Translations under genes and position numbers: made by a program | In this document: piece by piece, positions 44,851 through 53,810 of the stretch | How the letters are laid out: every line of letters begins with the position of its first letter | Position numbering within the stretch: the stretch's first letter is position 1 | NCBI GenBank assembly: GCA_025454395.1 | Contig: JALOOM010000021.1 | Coordinates: 1-64,000, forward strand | Source: Elainella sp. Prado103 | GTDB lineage: Bacteria > Cyanobacteriota > Cyanobacteriia > Elainellales > Elainellaceae | DNA length: 64,000 nucleotides | Direction of reading: 5' to 3' | Notes under the pieces: model-generated | What the model saw: only the letters and a program-made list of their open reading frames with translations | The model's database searches: none | What the model was told of the DNA's origin: nothing

Positions 44851-47493
44851 ATGTATACGGTCAGGCCTTCACATGATGCTCAAGACAATACTCAAAATAA
44901 TCCTCAAAACTATACTCAAGATCACCCCCAAGAGCATATATCCAATGCAACTCAGTCGCTCGATCGCGCTAATCAAGTCCGCGATCAGGATGACAAAGCC
45001 CATTCCCTGATTCTCTGGTTTGAACAGGTGGGTATTGCAGATGTTGGTTTAGTGGGTGGTAAAAATGCCTCACTGGGAGAGATGATCCAGCAACTGACCT
45101 CCAAGGGTGTCAATGTGCCAACCGGATTTGCCGTGACAGCTTATGCCTTTCGGTACTTCTTAGAGCAGGCTGGGTTGGAACCGCGATTACGGCAGCTTTT
45201 ATCTGATCTGGATGTAGATAATATTGAAAATCTGCGCACTAAAGGTCGGTTGGCTCGCACTCTTATTTTGGATACGCCTTTTCCACCTGCCTTAGAATCG
45301 GCGATCGTGGATGCCTATGTGCAGTTGAGTGAGCGCTATGGCATGAGTCTGGAGGTGGGCGAGTCCCTGCATGGAGTCGAGCGAGAACTTTGGCGTAGCC
45401 ATCGCACTGGGGTGGATGTGGCCGTTCGATCGAGTGCCACCGCTGAAGATTTACCCGATGCCAGCTTTGCCGGACAACAGGAAACCTACCTGAACATTAA
45501 TGGGATTCGCGGGGTATTAGAAGCCTGTCACCTCTGCTTTGCCTCGTTGTTTACCGATCGGGCCATTTCCTACCGGGCGATCAAACACTTCGACCATTTT
45601 AATGTGGCGCTTTCGGTTGGGGTACAAAAGATGGTGCGCTCAGACCTGGCCACTTCAGGCGTAATGTTCTCGATCGATACGGAAACAGGCTTCCGGAATG
45701 CTGCCTTGATCACCGCTGCCTATGGGTTAGGCGAAACCGTTGTCCAGGGAATGGTCAACCCCGATGAATATGTCGTGTTTAAACCCACTCTGAAGCAAGG
45801 ATTTCGACCCATTCTAGACAGACGGTTGGGGAGCAAGGAGATCAAGATGATCTACGACGTGGGCGGTAGCAAAGCAACCGTGAATGTACCCGTGCCGCGT
45901 GCTGAACAGGGACAGTATGCCCTCAACGATACCGAAATTCTTCAGTTGGCAGAGTGGGTTTGCACGATCGAAGATCACTATTCCACCGTGCGCGGGGTTT
46001 ACACCCCCATGGATATGGAATGGGCCAAAGATGGGCAGACGGGGCAGCTATTTATTGTGCAGGCTCGTCCCGAAACGGTGCATTCCCAAAAATCTAGCAA
46101 TGTGTTGCGCACCTACGAATTGAGCCAGACTCCGCCACCGCCATTGGTGACTGGGCGAGCGGTCGGTGAAATGATCGGGCAGGGGGTCGTGCGAGTCATT
46201 CTGGACGTGCATGATCTCGATCAATTCCAGGAAGGAGAAGTGCTAGTGACTGGCCGTACCGATCCCGATTGGGAGCCGATCATGAAGCGGGCCAGTGCCA
46301 TCATCACCAATCAGGGCGGGCGTACCTGTCATGCGGCGATCATTGCTCGTGAATTGGGGCTTCCGGCGATCGTGGGTTGTGATAATGCCACGACCGTGCT
46401 GAATGATGGCCAAATGGTGACGATTTCCTGTGCCAGCGGTGAAGAAGGGTATATCTATGACGGTCAGGTACCGTTTGAAATACGAGAAGTCCAGATCGAT
46501 CAACTGCCGCAAACCCGTACCAAAATTCTGATGAATGTGGGTAATCCACAAGAAGCCTTCCGGCTGTCGATGATGCCTTGTGATGGGGTTGGCTTGGCCC
46601 GCACCGAGTTCATTATTGCCAATCAAATCCAGGTGCATCCGCTGGCGTTACTCAACTTCGATCGCCTTAAAGACAAAGGGGCGAAGTGGGAAATTAGTCA
46701 ACTCACCACTCACTATGACGATCTGGCGGCCTATTTCGTCGATAAGCTGTCTTCTGGGATCGGCATTCTGGCGGCAGCATTCTATCCCAACCCGGTGGTG
46801 GTGCGGATGTCTGATTTCAAAAGCAATGAATATGCCAATCTGATCGGCGGACGCGAGTTTGAACCCGAGGAAGAAAACCCGATGCTGGGTTGGCGAGGGG
46901 CTTCGCGATACTATGACCCTAAATATCGGGCAGCATTTGGGTTGGAATGCCAGTCCTTTAAGCGGGTGCGAGATGAAATGGGACTGACGAATGTGATTCC
47001 CATGATTCCGTTCTGTCGTACTCCCGAAGAGGGGCTGAAGGTACAAGCAGCAATGGCAGAACATGGCTTAGTGCGGGGTCAAAATGGGCTGCAAATCTAC
47101 GTCATGTGTGAATTGCCCAGCAATGTGATTTTGGCAGATCAGTTTGGCGAAATTTTTGATGGCTTCTCGATCGGCTCGAATGATCTGACCCAGCTTACCC
47201 TGGGACTCGATCGCGATTCGGCCCAGATTTCCCATCTCTTCGATGAGCGCAATCCAGCAGTCAAGGAGATGGTGAAACAGGTGATTGCAAAAGCCAAAGC
47301 TCAGGGTCGGAAGGTGGGGATCTGTGGTCAGGCTCCCAGTGACTACCCAGAGTTTGCTGCTTTCCTGGTGGAACAGGGGATTGATTCGATCAGTTTAAAC
47401 CCAGATTCGGTGTTGAAGACGCTGTTGACGATCGCTGAAACAGAAAAAATAGTTCAGGCGAATGGATCGTCAGTTCAATCGATCGTCATCTAA
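44851..47493 (+). CDS. ppsA: Phosphoenolpyruvate synthase
   Basis: Converts pyruvate and ATP to phosphoenolpyruvate, AMP and phosphate; a gluconeogenic cytoplasmic enzyme. The 880-residue protein has the N-terminal ATP-grasp domain (GGKNASLGEMIQQL, RSSATAEDLPDASFAGQQE), the swivelling phosphohistidine domain with catalytic His in GGRTCHAAIIARELGLPAIV (about 485-505) and the C-terminal TIM barrel (GVGLARTEFIIANQI, GFSIGSNDLTQLTLGLDRDS, CGQAPSDYPE). It carries a 45-residue N-terminal extension rich in Gln/Asn from a 15-base repeat (DNTQNNPQNYTQDHPQEH), absent from typical PPS. An intrinsic terminator follows. Confidence 0.96.
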   Translation: MYTVRPSHDAQDNTQNNPQNYTQDHPQEHISNATQSLDRANQVRDQDDKAHSLILWFEQVGIADVGLVGGKNASLGEMIQQLTSKGVNVPTGFAVTAYAFRYFLEQAGLEPRLRQLLSDLDVDNIENLRTKGRLARTLILDTPFPPALESAIVDAYVQLSERYGMSLEVGESLHGVERELWRSHRTGVDVAVRSSATAEDLPDASFAGQQETYLNINGIRGVLEACHLCFASLFTDRAISYRAIKHFDHFNVALSVGVQKMVRSDLATSGVMFSIDTETGFRNAALITAAYGLGETVVQGMVNPDEYVVFKPTLKQGFRPILDRRLGSKEIKMIYDVGGSKATVNVPVPRAEQGQYALNDTEILQLAEWVCTIEDHYSTVRGVYTPMDMEWAKDGQTGQLFIVQARPETVHSQKSSNVLRTYELSQTPPPPLVTGRAVGEMIGQGVVRVILDVHDLDQFQEGEVLVTGRTDPDWEPIMKRASAIITNQGGRTCHAAIIARELGLPAIVGCDNATTVLNDGQMVTISCASGEEGYIYDGQVPFEIREVQIDQLPQTRTKILMNVGNPQEAFRLSMMPCDGVGLARTEFIIANQIQVHPLALLNFDRLKDKGAKWEISQLTTHYDDLAAYFVDKLSSGIGILAAAFYPNPVVVRMSDFKSNEYANLIGGREFEPEEENPMLGWRGASRYYDPKYRAAFGLECQSFKRVRDEMGLTNVIPMIPFCRTPEEGLKVQAAMAEHGLVRGQNGLQIYVMCELPSNVILADQFGEIFDGFSIGSNDLTQLTLGLDRDSAQISHLFDERNPAVKEMVKQVIAKAKAQGRKVGICGQAPSDYPEFAAFLVEQGIDSISLNPDSVLKTLLTIAETEKIVQANGSSVQSIVI

Positions 47494-47534
47494 CTAAAGT
47501 TACTGGTGACAGGTGATTCCGATCGCGTTATAGG

Positions 47535-47573
47535 GTGCGAGTCTCTAGATACCATTGAGATACTCGCACTTTT
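47535..47573 (+). terminator. Intrinsic terminator of ppsA
   Basis: Stem GTGCGAGT (47535-47542) pairs with ACTCGCAC (47562-47569), with additional internal pairing CTC/GAG, followed directly by TTTT. It lies 42 bases after the ppsA stop codon in the right orientation. Confidence 0.85.
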
Positions 47574-47672
47574 ATCGATCAGTGATAGATCAAGATCCAT
47601 TATGGAGCAGCGCATGGGTGAACTGTTCACATTCACTCATAATATTCACATCCACTCAGGGAGAATAGGAAA

Positions 47673-47745
47673 TGGAGAGTAGGAGATTCGAACTCCTGGC
47701 CTTTGCGGTGCGATCGCAACGCGCTACCAACTGCGCTAACTCCCC
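47673..47745 (-). tRNA. tRNA-Ala (anticodon CGC)
   Basis: The minus strand folds as a standard cloverleaf: acceptor GGGGAGT pairs with ACTCTCC (with the G3-U70 pair that marks alanine tRNAs), D-arm GCGC-AGTTGGTA-GCGC, anticodon arm TTGCG-ATCGCAC-CGCAA, variable loop AGGCC, T-arm AGGAG-TTCGAAT-CTCCT and discriminator A. The anticodon is CGC, reading GCG (alanine). The CCA end is not encoded. The anticodon stem and loop contain the octamer GCGATCGC (HIP1). Confidence 0.93.
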
Positions 47746-47797
47746 GCGAGCTTTCATTTTAGCACTGGATATTCCGGATAGTTCAGGGTGGTCTAGG

Positions 47798-48706
47798 TTA
47801 CTTCAAAGTGGCAAGTTGCTGCGTAATCAGCCCGATCATCACAGCAGGCAACTCTAATTGGGGTGTGAGCCCTACCCCGCGAATCACGACCAAAGGCTGG
47901 ATCGATCGGGAATTGAGATCGGTTAAGCGTTGCCCCAACTCCAGAGGCGTGAACTGGGCCAATCTACCCCAAATCACCAGGGTCGGCACTGTAATTTGCG
48001 GCATAAAGGGAGCCAGATCAAAACAGAGATCCCCCCGTACAAAAGACAACGCACTATATTCAGCATTTGGTTGCAGAGCAGAGGCTAAGTAGGCATCCAC
48101 CATTTCCTGAGAAACGCGACTCGCCCGCGCAAATTGCCGGTTTTCCAGGAAGCTACGGATACCCGTTGTGGTTGCAATCAGCGTGCCATAAACCAGTCGA
48201 TCCACCAGTGGCAGACTCACCAACTGAGCAAAGAAATTTTTGTAGGGTTGATCGAAATCTGCCAACCCCGAAGGAGCCACCAGGATCAGTTGTTTGAACA
48301 GTTCTGGACGAGTGATCGCCAACCGCACCACAAAGCCAGCCGTCAAAGAAGAAGCGAGCACTACTGCCCCTGCCGGACAAAGCTGTTCTAAAAACTCGGT
48401 GATTGTCGTCAGGTAATCCTGAATTTGATAGCTGCGGGTGAGATGGTGCGATCGACCCCAACCGAGTAGATCGGGAGCCAGCACTCGATATTGAGCAGCA
48501 AAAGCTGGATAAACCAACGACCATTCATAGGCTGAAGAGCCTCCGCCAAAACCATGCAGAAATACTAGGGGAGTGCGGCGATCGATCCAGTCTGTCGCCT
48601 CTACTTCCGGATCGGCACTGATGGTTGGATCGGCAGCAGTGTAGTAAACGATGGTGCCTAGCCCAGTGGTTAGCGTGCATTGATAAAAACCAGGAGGCTG
48701 AAGCAT
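47798..48706 (-). CDS. Alpha/beta hydrolase-fold protein with altered catalytic residues
   Basis: A 302-residue protein with the alpha/beta hydrolase fold: TPLVFLHGFGGGSSAYEWS (oxyanion loop), APDLLGWGRS and the nucleophile elbow VVLASSLTAGFVVRLAI. The elbow keeps a serine (normally GxSxG, here ASSLT). The acid position in PTLVIWGRLAQFTPLELG lacks the usual Asp, and the histidine position (normally GHxP near the C-terminus) reads GVGLTPQLELP, so the catalytic His is missing. It may be a non-enzymatic homologue. No signal peptide. It lies beside tRNA-Ala and before a long non-coding region. Confidence 0.85.
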   Translation of the reverse strand: MLQPPGFYQCTLTTGLGTIVYYTAADPTISADPEVEATDWIDRRTPLVFLHGFGGGSSAYEWSLVYPAFAAQYRVLAPDLLGWGRSHHLTRSYQIQDYLTTITEFLEQLCPAGAVVLASSLTAGFVVRLAITRPELFKQLILVAPSGLADFDQPYKNFFAQLVSLPLVDRLVYGTLIATTTGIRSFLENRQFARASRVSQEMVDAYLASALQPNAEYSALSFVRGDLCFDLAPFMPQITVPTLVIWGRLAQFTPLELGQRLTDLNSRSIQPLVVIRGVGLTPQLELPAVMIGLITQQLATLK

Positions 48707-48845
48707 AGGGGGAGATCGACGACGAAAGTGAGCTTAAGGGCAGGGCGATCGGGAATTGATCACCGATCAGATATTAACCGATGGCTCTGACAATATTTAA
48801 GGGGGATCTCGAACCCGATCGTTAACAATTCTCTCTCGCCCTGAA
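48707..48845. other. Non-coding region before the palindromic element
   Basis: 139 bases upstream of the hydrolase start (promoter region). It has no clear repeats apart from CGATCG words. The whole gap 48707-49994 (1288 bases) has no gene; its other parts are described separately. Confidence 0.4.
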
Positions 48846-49007
48846 TGGGCTACCTTGTACACACAAGTCGTTCCGATCCTCCCTAACCCGCCTTAACCAG
48901 GAGGGAACCGAACCCAAAGTCTTCAAAGTCCCCCTTAAAAAGGGGGATTTAGGGGGATCAATCAGCGATTTAGCAGCAACTCAGCGATGTGTGTACACAG
49001 TAGCCCA
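48846..49007. mobile_element. MITE-like element with 20-bp terminal inverted repeats
   Basis: TGGGCTACCTTGTACACACA (48846-48865) is matched at 48988-49007 by an inverted copy that differs at two positions. The 162-base element has an internal palindrome (CCCCCTT at 48930-48936 with AAGGGGG at 48940-48946) and the motif AGGGGGATTTAGGGGGAT, which I know as a widespread intergenic repeat in cyanobacteria. No target-site duplication was found and it codes for nothing. It may be a miniature element or a folded RNA/DNA repeat. Confidence 0.6.
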
Positions 49008-49994
49008 GTTTAACTCTACCCTCATGGATTCGATCGGAGAAAATCGGGCAGGTTATACCTGAAATCTCTATCCTGGCAAGCTCAAAAAGTAGGTTAAGTC
49101 TGAAACCATCTGTCATTCCTCCCGTTCTTAACCGCACCTATCTTGAATTTCTATCCAGTTTGACAACGCTAAATCACCAAACTTAATCTCAATGATGTCT
49201 TTTTGAATTTCTGGTGAAGTTTCAGACCTCCCTATAGTTGCAGTTGCGTTAAAAACTGTATGGTTTTAGCTCGCCAAACTGAAGATTAGTAATAATAGCA
49301 ACAAGGGGCATTCAAGCTTTTGTTTACTATTGTGATCTGCCGGAAACAACCAAAAAATTTCGACTGGTGATAGTAGACACCACACATTGGGTACTCTGTC
49401 AGTAAATTGCCGGATTTCAGGGTTTCGCATCTCAACCACTGGTTTAACTCGCCTGGTTTAATTCACCTGGTTTAATTCGCTAGCTCGTCATTCATATTCG
49501 CTGCCTTCACTGCAATGAGTGGGCAATGGGTTGGCAATGAGTGGGTCAATTTGCGATTGAGCAGTCATTGATATAACGAGGGATTAATGGATCGGGAAGG
49601 GCTGCTGACCCTTTACAAATGGGATGAGTGAATCGAGTGCATAAGTTACTGAGAGAGCTATTCTTATAACTAGACCATATGGCATGACTAACATAGCCAT
49701 ATCAATCTAGCTATATGGATAAAGCTATACTCAACCACACGAGTGAAGATAAAGGAATGTATTTAGACCAGTGGTTAGCCAGGATTGAAGTTAATCTTCA
49801 ATGCTCAGCTTTCAGCTATCCCGATTCCATCCAAGGCATAGACTCAATCTAATAAAGATCGGTTCATTCACTTTTAGTCACAAGTTTTGCACAGTTTCAC
49901 GTAAGGATAGAGTTACGACAACAGGATTACGAAAAAACAACTTAAGACTGTGTGTTTCCAATTGTGCTCTGTTAATTTTGACTCAGGGGGTTGT
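49008..49994. other. Non-coding stretch upstream of the 199-residue gene
   Basis: No gene of convincing quality. At 49440-49480 there are three copies of CTGGTTTAATTC(A/G)C, and at 49516-49553 three of CAATGAGTGGG. Near 49674-49730 lie near-palindromic AT-rich words (CATATGG, GCCATATC, GCTATATGG). The promoter of the downstream gene should lie here. Confidence 0.5.
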
Positions 49995-50594
49995 ATGTCA
50001 AATCAGGTGAGTGAGGTGAGTCGCACCTCATCCAGAACACCGATGACTCGATTTGTTCCCTTTGCTGAACCAGCAGTTGCCAAACGGCTAGATGTCAACT
50101 GTGAACCCGGCAATATTGTTCCTGCTGCAACCGATAGTCAGGTTTGTGTACGGCTCGATTTAGAAGATTTGCCCTGCTTTTCGCCCGTCGATCGGCAATA
50201 TGAAGCCTGGGGTGTTCAATTTAAAAATGCAGTGGCAATTAGTCCTTCCAATCCAGCTTACCCTTCCCATTCCGGTACCATGGTGATGATGGGTGCTCCC
50301 GAAAATGGCTGGCTGGAGGCCACTTTTGTGCAGCCGGTGCGTCATGTCACGAGCTTTATTACCAGTTCGCGCCGTACTGTGATGAGAGCCTTCAATCGGC
50401 AGAACCAGCTTGTGGCTGAAATGGAAAGTCCGGATGCCAATCTAGACACTCCTCGCTCAGAGCCTGACCGGAGTGGTTCTACCCATGCTCCTGCTAATCT
50501 GCGGCTCAGCGTGAGTGCCACTGAAATTTATCGCATCACCTTTCACAGCTATCATGGTCATCTGACGGTCGATGATTTTTGCTTCTGTGGTTAA
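49995..50594 (+). CDS. Conserved hypothetical protein (199 aa), beta-sandwich-like
   Basis: A protein of unknown function. ATG at 49995 (MSNQVSEVSRTSSRTPMTRF) is chosen; a start at 49950 would add 15 residues without a ribosome site. It is rich in beta strands: CVRLDLEDLPCFSPVDRQYE, YPSHSGTMVMMGAPENGWLE, ATFVQPVRHVTSFITSSRRT, and the C-terminal EIYRITFHSYHGHLTVDDFC. This resembles extracellular jelly-roll or choice-of-anchor type domains in cyanobacterial surface proteins, but no signal peptide is visible. It has two C-terminal cysteines (FCFCG). Monocistronic, convergent with the HAD gene. Confidence 0.72.
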   Translation: MSNQVSEVSRTSSRTPMTRFVPFAEPAVAKRLDVNCEPGNIVPAATDSQVCVRLDLEDLPCFSPVDRQYEAWGVQFKNAVAISPSNPAYPSHSGTMVMMGAPENGWLEATFVQPVRHVTSFITSSRRTVMRAFNRQNQLVAEMESPDANLDTPRSEPDRSGSTHAPANLRLSVSATEIYRITFHSYHGHLTVDDFCFCG

Positions 50595-50613
50595 GATTGG
50601 GTTCGGTTCAGAC

Positions 50614-51597
50614 TTAAGCCCTCAAAATAAACTCCTCGATCGCAGCAGCTACGCCATGGTTTTCCACATCAGGTGCAATCCAGTTGGCTTGGGCTTGCAC
50701 ATCTGAGGGAGCATTACCCATCGCAACTCCCACTCCGGCATATTGGATCATTTCCAAATCGTTAAAGTTATCGCCGATCGCCATCACATTGTCTGCTTGC
50801 AAACCTAACAGTGTTTCTGCCAAATATTGCACGGCCGTGCCTTTATTAACCTGAGGATGGGTAGCTTCGAAAAAAGTCGCCACCGATTTGGTGAAATAGA
50901 GTTCTGCCGGAGTGTATTTCTGGCGCAAAGCAGTGAGTAGATGATCAATCACCAGGGGATCTTCACTGAGCGCTAACACCTTGGTCGGTTCTATCTGACC
51001 ATTTAAGAGTTGGCGGAGATCCCCCACGGCGATCGGCTGCACTTGAGTTCGTTCCCCATACATCTGGGATTCGGGAGTCAGTTCTCGTACATAAAGCTGA
51101 TCGTTAACGTAAAAGTGGATGGAAAGTCGATCGGACAGGGCTGGTTGCTCAAAATAATCTAACAACTGATAAGCGGCCGATTGAGGAACAGTCCAATGGC
51201 GATGAATTTGATCCGTCAGTGGGTCTTTTATGAATGCGCCTTGATAGGCCATCAGCGGTAAGGTTGAACTGATCGCTTGATGGAAGCGTAATGCTGAACA
51301 GAACATGCGCCCGGTCGCAATAGCAACCTGAACCCCTTGGGACTGAGCGGCTTTAATCGCTTGCTGCACTTGCGGAGCAATTTGGTTCGATTCTCCAACT
51401 GTCGTACCGTCAAGATCCAAAACCAGCAGCTTGATGGATCGATCGGCTGATTGATTGGCTGATTGATTAGCTGATTGATTGGCTGATTGTTCGGAGGATT
51501 GAGTGAGGGATTGATCGGGAGATTGATCAGATAGTTGCTCGTTAAACCGATCGAATGAGTGAGTCGATCGATCCGTTGGCAGAGAAGATTGCAGCAT
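50614..51597 (-). CDS. HAD-IIB (Cof-type) phosphatase
   Basis: A 327-residue haloacid dehalogenase-fold hydrolase of the Cof subfamily, probably a sugar-phosphate or nucleotide phosphatase; substrate unknown. Motif I is LLVLDLDGTTVGESN (catalytic Asp pair DxDGT), motif II is VAIATGR, and motif III/IV are KGTAVQYLAETL and VMAIGDNFNDLEMIQYAGVG. The cap domain lies between residues about 130 and 235. The N-terminal 50 residues are repetitive Ser/Gln (SEQSANQSANQSANQSAD) from a 12-base tandem repeat at about 51440-51500. It is convergent with the upstream 199-residue gene. Confidence 0.92.
   Translation of the reverse strand: MLQSSLPTDRSTHSFDRFNEQLSDQSPDQSLTQSSEQSANQSANQSANQSADRSIKLLVLDLDGTTVGESNQIAPQVQQAIKAAQSQGVQVAIATGRMFCSALRFHQAISSTLPLMAYQGAFIKDPLTDQIHRHWTVPQSAAYQLLDYFEQPALSDRLSIHFYVNDQLYVRELTPESQMYGERTQVQPIAVGDLRQLLNGQIEPTKVLALSEDPLVIDHLLTALRQKYTPAELYFTKSVATFFEATHPQVNKGTAVQYLAETLLGLQADNVMAIGDNFNDLEMIQYAGVGVAMGNAPSDVQAQANWIAPDVENHGVAAAIEEFILRA
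51434..51530. repeat. 12-bp tandem repeat inside the HAD gene
   Basis: About five copies of TTGATTGGCTGA (with GATTAGCTGA and GATCGGCTGA variants) encode the repeated peptide QSAN. Related degenerate units (GATTGATCGGGAGATTGATCAG and others) continue to about 51530. The array is in frame. Confidence 0.88.
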
Positions 51598-51722
51598 GGC
51601 AGGTTTCTGAGCGAGGGCGGTTTGCTATCTTACTGGTGCTATCTTACTGGCAATTGACTGAACCGCAAGTGCTACACCTGACGCAATCGAACCCGATCAG
51701 TCATCAAAACCGGAAAGCGTGA

Positions 51723-53432
51723 TCAAAACAGGAAGTAACGTTGCGCCATCGGTAGCAGAGTTGCAGGCTCACAAGTCAGCAATTCCCCATCCGCCCGCAC
51801 TTCATAGGTTTCGGGATCAACTTCCATACGAGGTAAAGCATCATTCAGCTTCATATCTCGCTTACTGAGTTGGCGAATTCCCATCACCGGCACCACAGTC
51901 TTCTGGAGCTGCAACCGATCGGGAATCCCCTGTTTGATGCCTGCTTGAGACAGAAAGGTCAGAGAAGTGGCACGCATTGCTCCAGCAAAACTGGCAAACA
52001 TTGGACGCATGTGAACTGGTTGGGGCGTGGGAATGCTGGCGTTGGCATCTCCCATTTGGGCCCAAGCGATCATGCCACCTTTTAGTACCAGTTCGGGTTT
52101 CACTCCGAAAAAGCTGGGCCGCCAGAGACAAAGATCAGCCAGTTTACCAACCTCGATCGATCCTACATAATGAGCAATCCCATGGGTAATGGCTGGATTG
52201 ATCGTGTATTTTGCAACATACCGTTTTGCCCGCGTATTGTCGTTGCGATCACTATCTTCCGGCAGCGCACCCCGCTGATCTTTCATCTTGTGAGCTGTTT
52301 GCCAAGTCCGTAGAATCACCTCCCCGATCCGTCCCATGGCCTGAGAGTCGGAGGAGATCATACTGAAGGCACCCAGATCATGCAAAATGTCTTCTGCGGC
52401 GATCGTTTCTCGACGAATGCGGGACTCAGCAAAGGCCACATCTTCTGGAATACCCCGATCAAGGTGATGGCAAACCATCAACATATCCAGATGTTCTTCT
52501 AAAGTATTCACTGTATAGGGGCGGGTTGGGTTGGTTGATGAAGGCAACACATTCGCTTCTCCGCATACCTTAATAATATCAGGAGCATGACCACCACCGG
52601 CCCCTTCTGTATGGTAAGTGTGTATAACTCGATGCTTAAACGCAGCGATCGTATCTTCTACAAATCCAGCTTCATTCAAGGTATCTGTATGAATCGCCAC
52701 CTGGATATCATAATCATCTGCCACCGAGAGGCAAGTATCGATCGCCGCCGGAGTTGTACCCCAGTCTTCATGCAGCTTTAGCCCGATCGCACCTGCCTCC
52801 ACTTGCTCAATTAATCCCTGGGTTTGGGAGGCATTTCCCTTACCTAAAAAGCCTAAATTCATCGGAAAGGCTTCCGCAGCTTGCAACATTCGATAGAGAT
52901 TCCAGGGCCCAGGTGTGCAAGTGGTGGCATTGGTACCGGCGGCTGGGCCAGTTCCTCCACCAATCATGGTGGTTACTCCAGAAGCGATCGCCACTTCAAT
53001 CTGCTGGGGACAAATAAAGTGAATGTGGGTATCAATTCCACCAGCGGTGACGATCATCCCCTCGCCTGCGATCGCTTCTGTCCCTGGCCCGATCACGATA
53101 TCAATATTGTCCTGGATGTAGGGATTCCCTGCTTTGCCGATCGCGTCGATTTTGCCGTCTTTGATACCAATATCTGCTTTAACAATCCCCCACCAGTCGA
53201 GAATCAGTGCATTGGTAATCACCACATCCACTGCCCCGGCAGCATTGCTAATCGGCGATTGCCCCATACCGTCTCGAATCACCTTGCCGCCGCCAAACTT
53301 CACCTCATCCCCATAGGTGGTGTAGTCTTGCTCCACTTCGATGATCAAATTGGTATCCGCCAATCGTACCCGATCGCCCACCGTGGGGCCGAAGGTTTCA
53401 GCATAGGCGCGGCGGTTCATCCGGTAACTCAT
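51723..53432 (-). CDS. ureC: Urease subunit alpha
   Basis: The catalytic subunit of nickel urease, hydrolysing urea to ammonia and carbamate. At 569 residues the length is exactly typical. Nickel ligands and catalytic residues are visible: His pair in [12 protein letters not shown], the carbamylated Lys in [12 protein letters not shown], His in [12 protein letters not shown] and [16 protein letters not shown], the flap His in MVCHHLD and Asp in [14 protein letters not shown] at 53432 has GAGGAG about 6 bases upstream; an earlier ATG at 53450 is less suitable. ureA and ureB are not adjacent, so the urease genes are scattered in this genome. Confidence 0.98.
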   Translation of the reverse strand: MSYRMNRRAYAETFGPTVGDRVRLADTNLIIEVEQDYTTYGDEVKFGGGKVIRDGMGQSPISNAAGAVDVVITNALILDWWGIVKADIGIKDGKIDAIGKAGNPYIQDNIDIVIGPGTEAIAGEGMIVTAGGIDTHIHFICPQQIEVAIASGVTTMIGGGTGPAAGTNATTCTPGPWNLYRMLQAAEAFPMNLGFLGKGNASQTQGLIEQVEAGAIGLKLHEDWGTTPAAIDTCLSVADDYDIQVAIHTDTLNEAGFVEDTIAAFKHRVIHTYHTEGAGGGHAPDIIKVCGEANVLPSSTNPTRPYTVNTLEEHLDMLMVCHHLDRGIPEDVAFAESRIRRETIAAEDILHDLGAFSMISSDSQAMGRIGEVILRTWQTAHKMKDQRGALPEDSDRNDNTRAKRYVAKYTINPAITHGIAHYVGSIEVGKLADLCLWRPSFFGVKPELVLKGGMIAWAQMGDANASIPTPQPVHMRPMFASFAGAMRATSLTFLSQAGIKQGIPDRLQLQKTVVPVMGIRQLSKRDMKLNDALPRMEVDPETYEVRADGELLTCEPATLLPMAQRYFLF

Positions 53433-53618
53433 GGGTGGCTCCTCAGGCAAGGTATAGGGCTTAAGCGATCAGGCTTGATGTAGAACAATCAGAACAATCC
53501 ACTCAAAAATAGGTAGCCCGGTAACCATGCCAGGCCGGCTTCTCACAAATAATTCTCTTGGCAAAGGTAACATAGAGCGTTGGCAGAAAATGCGCTGATT
53601 TGAGCAAAAGTTACAACA
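53433..53618. other. ureC promoter region
   Basis: Non-coding 186 bases upstream of ureC. No GTA-N8-TAC NtcA site was found by eye, unlike urtA. The sequence TAGAACAATCAGAACAATC contains a short direct repeat. No gene. Confidence 0.4.
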
Positions 53619-53810
53619 GGTTTCATGCTGATTGACTGACAAAACTCAAACTACCCACTGCTACGCAGAAGCAAGCTACACCCCAACCCTTCGCCCGCTC
53701 TGGGAGAGGGGCTTTCGAACCAGGATTTGATGGCAAGTCCCTTCGCCCCTAGTGGGAGAAGGGATTTAGGGATGAGGGGAAAAGATTTGTCAGTCAATCA
53801 GGGTTTCATG
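53619..53810. mobile_element. MITE with 16-bp perfect TIRs and 9-bp target duplication
   Basis: The element itself is 53628-53801 (174 bases). Its ends are perfect inverted repeats: CTGATTGACTGACAAA (53628-53643) and its exact complement TTTGTCAGTCAATCAG (53786-53801). Both sides are flanked by the identical 9 bases GGTTTCATG (53619-53627 and 53802-53810). The inside has a CCCTTCGCCCC/GGGAGAAGGG hairpin and no open frame. A 9-base duplication fits a transposase of the IS4-like kind, but no parent element is in this window. Confidence 0.9.

Noticed and set aside
48846-49007. CRISPR-like repeats in the palindromic element
   Set aside because: Only two inverted ends and one internal hairpin; no regularly spaced direct repeats and no cas genes.
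53433-53618. NtcA site before ureC
   Set aside because: No GTA-N8-TAC match was found in the 186 bases upstream of ureC.
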